The notes under the pieces: generated by a model
The model's input: only the letters and a program-made list of their open reading frames with translations
What the model was told of the DNA's origin: nothing
Databases searched by the model: none
In this document: one piece after another, positions 6,027 through 6,810 of the stretch
Position numbering within the stretch: the stretch's first letter is position 1
How the letters are laid out: each line of letters opens with the position of its first letter
Source of the DNA: Pyrodictiaceae archaeon
GTDB taxonomy: Archaea; Thermoproteota; Thermoprotei_A; Sulfolobales; Pyrodictiaceae
Assembly (NCBI GenBank): GCA_027046105.1
Contig: JALTZQ010000017.1
Span: 1 to 6,810 of the forward strand
Length of the DNA: 6,810 nt
Reading direction: 5' to 3'
Position numbers and translations under genes: made by a program

Positions 6027-6386
6027 ATGGTCGATAAAGTTGATGTACTGATGACTAAATGGTTCTACGAGCTCCGCGACAACTGGAGGGATGCAGCAAG
6101 GACGGTCGCCATAGCAGCTAAGCGTCTCTACCCCAGTGCAAGAGTATACGTTATAGGGAGTGTAGCTGAGGGTACATTTACGGCAATCAGTGACCTAGAT
6201 ATACTCGTTGTGCTACCCTATGACCCAGAGCCTCGGGAAAGACTCAAGATAAAGACAAGGATTCTCCTTCAAGCCTTCGACCATGGTCTTCCACTCCATT
6301 ATCCAGTAGACCTACACATAGCTGGGCCAGAGAGGCTAAGAGAGTACCGAGAGCATGCTAGAAAAATGGTTCCTATAGACCCATAG
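6027..6386 (+). CDS. Minimal nucleotidyltransferase (MNT, pol-beta fold), HEPN partner
   Basis: A 119-residue cytoplasmic protein with a complete nucleotidyltransferase active site: Gly44-Ser45-x10-Asp56-x-Asp58 (GSVAEGTFTAISDLDILVVL region) for nucleotide and metal binding, and Asp95 in YPVDLHI as the third carboxylate. Family members transfer nucleotides to proteins or small molecules; in HEPN/MNT toxin-antitoxin pairs the MNT (MntA type) adds AMP to the HEPN toxin and silences it. That chemistry is inferred here, and the tyrosine of the HXY motif normally modified is not recognisable in the partner. ATG 6027 follows a strong GGAGGAT ribosome site at 6013-6019 inside the end of the HEPN gene, and the spacing of 4 nt between the genes shows one operon. 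Length is normal for an archaeal MNT. It could also act alone as a housekeeping transferase, but the pairing favours a module. Confidence 0.93.
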   Translation: MVDKVDVLMTKWFYELRDNWRDAARTVAIAAKRLYPSARVYVIGSVAEGTFTAISDLDILVVLPYDPEPRERLKIKTRILLQAFDHGLPLHYPVDLHIAGPERLREYREHARKMVPIDP

Positions 6387-6578
6387 ACTTATAGGGATAA
6401 TGCTCCCAGCTATACCCAGCCCATACATGCTCTAACATCATAATCCTAAAACATTTACCGAGTAGCTAGGAACCGGGAAAAGGGTACTGTCCTGCTCATA
6501 ATAGCTTCGATGCTTGGCCCAGGCAAATACAACGCTGGGAGCGCATTCTGCGGGCAATAGGGGCTATGCGGGTGTCTT
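6387..6578. other. Gene-free spacer with a distant 9-bp inverted repeat
   Basis: No gene or RNA recognised. GCTCCCAGC (6402-6410) and GCTGGGAGC (6534-6542) are perfect inverted copies 123 bp apart, and both lie beside AATG or its complement CATT. No clear T-tract terminator follows the MNT gene. Confidence 0.5.
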
Positions 6579-6810
6579 CTAGCCTTCCCCTCCTACTCTA
6601 CTGCTACCACTAATGCATTCCACTAGCAACTCGTGCAAGGCTTCTACCATTCTTACACCATTCCCTATCGCGTTGCATAGCTTCAATAGGCACTCTACAG
6701 GTACGATATGGTCTGGGAATTCATTGAAGTACTTCAACCACTTATGGTCATTACAGAACCTTAATGCCTCGTCGACACGGGCTCTGAGATGAGCCTCTTC
6801 AACACTGTAA
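6579..6810 (-). CDS. C-terminal part of an unrecognised protein, runs off right edge
   Basis: The minus strand is open from the right edge (base 6809) to a TAG at 6579-6581, giving 76 residues ending in SRVGGEG. The visible part reads YSVEEAHLRARVDEALRFCN, then HKWLKYFNEFPDHIVPVECL and LKLCNAIGNGVRMVEALHEL, and looks helical, with four cysteines (RFC, VEC, KLC, VEC). Codon choice (AGG, AGA, ATA, GAG, AAG) resembles the other genes, which supports real coding. I do not recognise the family; no catalytic motif is visible. The start lies outside the window. It is tail-to-tail with the HEPN/MNT operon. A chance open frame of this length is possible but less likely. Confidence 0.6.
   Translation of the reverse strand, partial: YSVEEAHLRARVDEALRFCNDHKWLKYFNEFPDHIVPVECLLKLCNAIGNGVRMVEALHELLVECISGSSRVGGEG

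Overview
The window looks like a chromosomal segment of a hyperthermophilic, nitrate-respiring crenarchaeon. The main evidence is a molybdenum nitrate reductase alpha subunit (NarG), a NarK-type nitrate/nitrite transporter, a Bat-like HTH_10 regulator (an archaeal family) and a HEPN/nucleotidyltransferase pair typical of thermophilic archaea. Codon use is rich in AGG/AGA and ATA, base composition is near-balanced or slightly GC-rich by eye, and genes are compact with some GTG starts. A relative of Pyrolobus/Pyrodictium or Aeropyrum is a reasonable guess, but the sequence alone does not fix the genus.

Layout. Positions 1-2284 (minus) hold the N-terminal 761 residues of NarG; the rest lies beyond the left edge, so this largest gene is open-ended. 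Just upstream on the same strand (2384-2923) is a small membrane-anchored mono-heme cytochrome c. A gap of about 67 bp (2924-2990) separates it from a divergent NarK-family transporter (2991-4346, plus). NarK runs tail-to-tail, 26 bp apart, into a cysteine-rich HTH_10 regulator (4373-5191, minus). About 400 bp without a gene follow (5192-5599), carrying several short dyads and repeats. Next comes a two-gene HEPN + MNT operon (5600-6386, plus), about 190 bp without a gene, and finally the C-terminal end of an unrecognised minus-strand protein that runs off the right edge.

How it fits together. The left three quarters reads as a nitrate-respiration island. NarK would import nitrate (or exchange nitrate for nitrite), NarG would reduce it, the cytochrome c is a candidate electron carrier or assembly partner, and the HTH_10 protein, with cysteine pairs in its N-terminal half, is a candidate redox- or oxygen-responsive regulator comparable to haloarchaeal NarO. 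The most notable biological point is topology. NarG shows no Tat signal peptide even when extended to the upstream stop, and a NarK transporter sits next door, which suggests a cytoplasm-facing reductase. Archaeal Nar enzymes are usually described as outward-facing with a Tat signal. The cytochrome-narG order also recalls the Thermus narC-narG arrangement. The HEPN/MNT pair is probably an independent toxin-antitoxin-like module; its HEPN partner lacks the usual RX4-6HXY active-site motif, while the MNT motif is intact.
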